The notes under the pieces were generated by a model. The model saw only the letters and a program-made list of their open reading frames with translations, did not search any database and was not told where the DNA came from. Shown in pieces: positions 4,600 through 6,665 of a DNA stretch of 6,665 nt (the stretch's first letter is position 1; every line of letters begins with the position of its first letter). The stretch lies in NCBI GenBank assembly GCA_026986055.1, contig JALSPH010000258.1, positions 1 through 6,665 on the forward strand, read 5' to 3'. The stretch comes from Campylobacterales bacterium (lineage in GTDB: Bacteria; Campylobacterota; Campylobacteria; Campylobacterales; Hydrogenimonadaceae). Made by a program: the position numbers and the translations under genes.

Positions 4600-6665
4600 T
4601 CTCGAACCTCTCCACTATGTACTTCTCCAACTCGACTAGGAAAAAGACGCTCGAGGCTATAACGACTATCTTGAGCCAAACCGCTGCATCTATGGAGGTC
4701 GTGCCGAACATCTTCTGCAAAAGGGGCAGATAGGTAAAACTTAGCTGCAGCAGAACCAAAACTCCAACCGCTCCCAAAACGTAGCGGTTGCCGGTGAGTG
4801 CGCGCAGACTGAAAGAGGATCCGTGCAGGAAACGTGAGTTGAATAGGTAAAATATCTCGAACATCACAAGTGTATTCACCGCTACGGTCCTTGCATGCTC
4901 TATGGAGGCTCCGCTCTTTTGCTCAAGTATAAAGAGGCCAAAAGTTCCCGCCATCAATATAACGGAGACAAAAAGGATTCGCCAAAGCAGGTAGAGGCTG
5001 ATAATCGGAGCTTTTGCATCTCTTGGAGGACGACTCATTACATCCGGCTCGGGCGGCTCGAATGCCAAAGAGAGTGCAAGAGTAACCGCCGTTACCATGT
5101 TTACCCACAAAATCTGAACAGGCGTAAGCGGCAGTTGATGAAAACCGAAAAGTATGGCACCAAGTATTATAAGCGCTTCACCGCCGTTTGTAGGAAGGAT
5201 GAAGATGATAGCTTTTTTGAGGTTGTCGTAGACGGTGCGCCCCTCCTCCACCGCATGTTTGATAGATGCGAAATTGTCGTCGGCCAAAACTATCTCGGCA
5301 GCCTCTTTAGCCGCTTCGGTGCCGCTTTGGCCCATAGCGATGCCTACATCGGCTCTTTTCAGTGCCGGGGCGTCGTTTACGCCGTCTCCGGTCATCGCCA
5401 CGACTTCACCGCTCTCCTGCAGAAGCTCGACAAGCACAAGCTTGTGTTCCGGACTCACCCTCGCATATACATCTACTCTTTTAACCCTTTTGGAAAGCTC
5501 ATCTTTATTCAGTGCTTCGATCTGCTCACCGCTGATAACCTCCTCGCAATTCTCAAGCTCAAGGCGCTTCGCTATAGCCAATGCCGTAGCACCATGGTCT
5601 CCCGTTATCATCTTCACCCTGATACCCGCCTTTTTGCACGCCTTTACCGCCTCTATCGCCTCCGGTCTCGGCGGGTCTATCATGCCGCAAAGCCCTACCA
5701 TAGCGAAACCGCCTTCGACATCATCGAAAGTGAGCGCACTTTTACCAAATTCGACGAATTTCACGGCCACACCCAAAACTCTCTCTCCCCGCTTTGCCAT
5801 CTCTTCGACTCTGGAGTGCCAGAGCTCCTTTTTTATCGGCTCCTCTTTTCTATCCTCCCCCCTTTGAGAATCGCACATCGACACCAGCACCTCCGGAGCC
5901 CCCTTTACAACTATGAAAGCCTCTTTCGTATGAGTGTGGTGCAGCGAAGCCATAAACTTGTGCTCCGACTCGAAAGGTATAAGATCTATGCGCGGATTCT
6001 CTTTCCTGACAAGCTCTATATCCACCCCCATCTTCATGGCAGCGACCAGAAGCGCTCCCTCCATCGGATCGCCGTGAACCCTCCATCCATCTTCACCCTC
6101 TTGCAGCTCTGCATCGTTGCAAAGAACCGAATATTTTGCGATCTCTTGCAAAAGAGGCTCCTGCAGCGGGTCTACACCTTTATCTGCCTCTTCAACCTCT
6201 CCGTGCGGATCGTACCCGGTACCGGAAATTTCGAAAAACCTTCCGTCAACCGCCACGTTTCTTACCGTCATCTCATTTTTAGTCAAAGTCCCGGTCTTGT
6301 CCGAGCAGATGACGGTCACGGCCCCAAGCGTCTCGACGGCAGGAAGCCTTCTTATGATAGCGTTTCGCTTTGCCATCTTTTGTACGCCGATGGCGAGCGT
6401 TATCGTCATGATGGCCGGAAGCCCTTCCGGTATCGCCGCAACGGCAAGACTCACGGAAGCCAAAAACATTTCAGCCGCTTCATAACCTCTCAAAAGATAC
6501 CCAAACGCAAAAGCGGCTGCCGCTACAAAAAGTATGGCCACAGTCAACCAGCGTCCGAACTGGGACATCTGCGCAAGAAGAGGCGTCGACAGTTTTTGAA
6601 CTTCGGCAACCATCGTGCTTATGCGCCCTATCTCCGTCTCTGCGCCTGTGGCGACGACTACACCG
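4586..6665 (-). CDS. P2-type cation-transporting ATPase, N-terminus beyond window
   Basis: The frame is open to the right edge, where VVVATGAETEIGRIS precedes the ATG at 6613; that ATG is internal. About 692 residues are visible, so roughly 200 (M1, M2 and most of the actuator domain) are missing. Numbered from the Met at 6613: M3/M4 at 22-77 with PEGLPA (62-67), the phosphorylation motif DKTGTLT with D105, the nucleotide-domain KGAPE (237-241), TGDH (337-340), the hinge TGDGVNDAPAL (408-418), and M5-M10 from about 466 to 664. This is the SERCA/PacL-like layout of an inner-membrane pump driven by ATP. Membrane ligands corresponding to SERCA E309, N768, E771, N796, T799 and E908 appear kept (E63, N476, E479, N505, T508, E586), but SERCA D800 is replaced by A509. 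The transported ion is therefore uncertain; Ca2+ should not be assumed. It converges with the metal-uptake cluster and ends one base from it. Confidence 0.92.
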   Translation of the reverse strand, partial: GVVVATGAETEIGRISTMVAEVQKLSTPLLAQMSQFGRWLTVAILFVAAAAFAFGYLLRGYEAAEMFLASVSLAVAAIPEGLPAIMTITLAIGVQKMAKRNAIIRRLPAVETLGAVTVICSDKTGTLTKNEMTVRNVAVDGRFFEISGTGYDPHGEVEEADKGVDPLQEPLLQEIAKYSVLCNDAELQEGEDGWRVHGDPMEGALLVAAMKMGVDIELVRKENPRIDLIPFESEHKFMASLHHTHTKEAFIVVKGAPEVLVSMCDSQRGEDRKEEPIKKELWHSRVEEMAKRGERVLGVAVKFVEFGKSALTFDDVEGGFAMVGLCGMIDPPRPEAIEAVKACKKAGIRVKMITGDHGATALAIAKRLELENCEEVISGEQIEALNKDELSKRVKRVDVYARVSPEHKLVLVELLQESGEVVAMTGDGVNDAPALKRADVGIAMGQSGTEAAKEAAEIVLADDNFASIKHAVEEGRTVYDNLKKAIIFILPTNGGEALIILGAILFGFHQLPLTPVQILWVNMVTAVTLALSLAFEPPEPDVMSRPPRDAKAPIISLYLLWRILFVSVILMAGTFGLFILEQKSGASIEHARTVAVNTLVMFEIFYLFNSRFLHGSSFSLRALTGNRYVLGAVGVLVLLQLSFTYLPLLQKMFGTTSIDAAVWLKIVVIASSVFFLVELEKYIVERFERKGS

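Noticed and set aside
5235..5867. Plus-strand open frame of 210 codons
   Set aside because: It is antisense to the P-type ATPase across its conserved hinge and nucleotide domain, has a low-complexity Ser/Ala/Leu composition and no recognisable motif. It is a shadow of the real gene.

Overview
The window reads as bacterial chromosome, with genes on both strands, short intergenic gaps and only moderate GC. The Asn tRNA with an encoded CCA end, the lysine- and isoleucine-rich proteins, and the style of the zinc-uptake cluster (a small secreted His/Cys protein, a coiled-coil plus barrel outer-membrane protein, a binding protein and a permease) suggest a Campylobacterota (epsilonproteobacterial) genome, perhaps a free-living sulfur or hydrogen oxidiser. 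This placement is an inference from protein style, not from a marker gene.

Layout from left to right. The 3' part of a COG0731-type radical SAM gene enters from the left edge (2-541, +). Its stop codon lies inside the -35 box of an apparently perfect sigma70-type promoter that drives tRNA-Asn(GTT) (602-676, +). Two overlapping minus-strand genes follow: a YwbE-family protein (1171-1368) and, downstream of it, a YaiI/YqxD (UPF0178) PIN-like protein (722-1174). A gap of about 98 bp (1369-1466) carries divergent TATAAT boxes and separates them from a four-gene plus-strand cluster.

The plus-strand cluster (1467-4584) looks like a metal, most likely zinc, acquisition operon. It holds an 84-aa secreted protein with His and CxxC residues, an outer-membrane barrel protein with an HHH motif and a C-terminal His-x-x-His, a ZnuA/TroA-like periplasmic binding protein with the family's three His and one Asp ligands, and an ABC-3 family inner-membrane permease. 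Together they would move metal across the outer membrane, through the periplasm and across the inner membrane. The matching ABC ATPase is not in the window, and the next gene is convergent, so it must be encoded elsewhere or upstream of some other operon.

The right end holds a large P2-type cation-transporting ATPase on the minus strand (4586 to the window edge, N-terminus missing). Its stop codon sits in the loop of a perfect 11-bp inverted repeat (4575-4599) whose arms encode the last residues of both convergent proteins. This is probably a bidirectional terminator. The ATPase keeps most SERCA-like membrane cation ligands but has Ala where SERCA has Asp800.

I see no insertion sequence, prophage, CRISPR array or defence system. 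No stretch longer than 300 bases lacks a gene. The most noteworthy items are the metal-uptake cluster with its small His/Cys protein and missing ATPase, the gene-embedded bidirectional terminator, and the ATPase ligand change.
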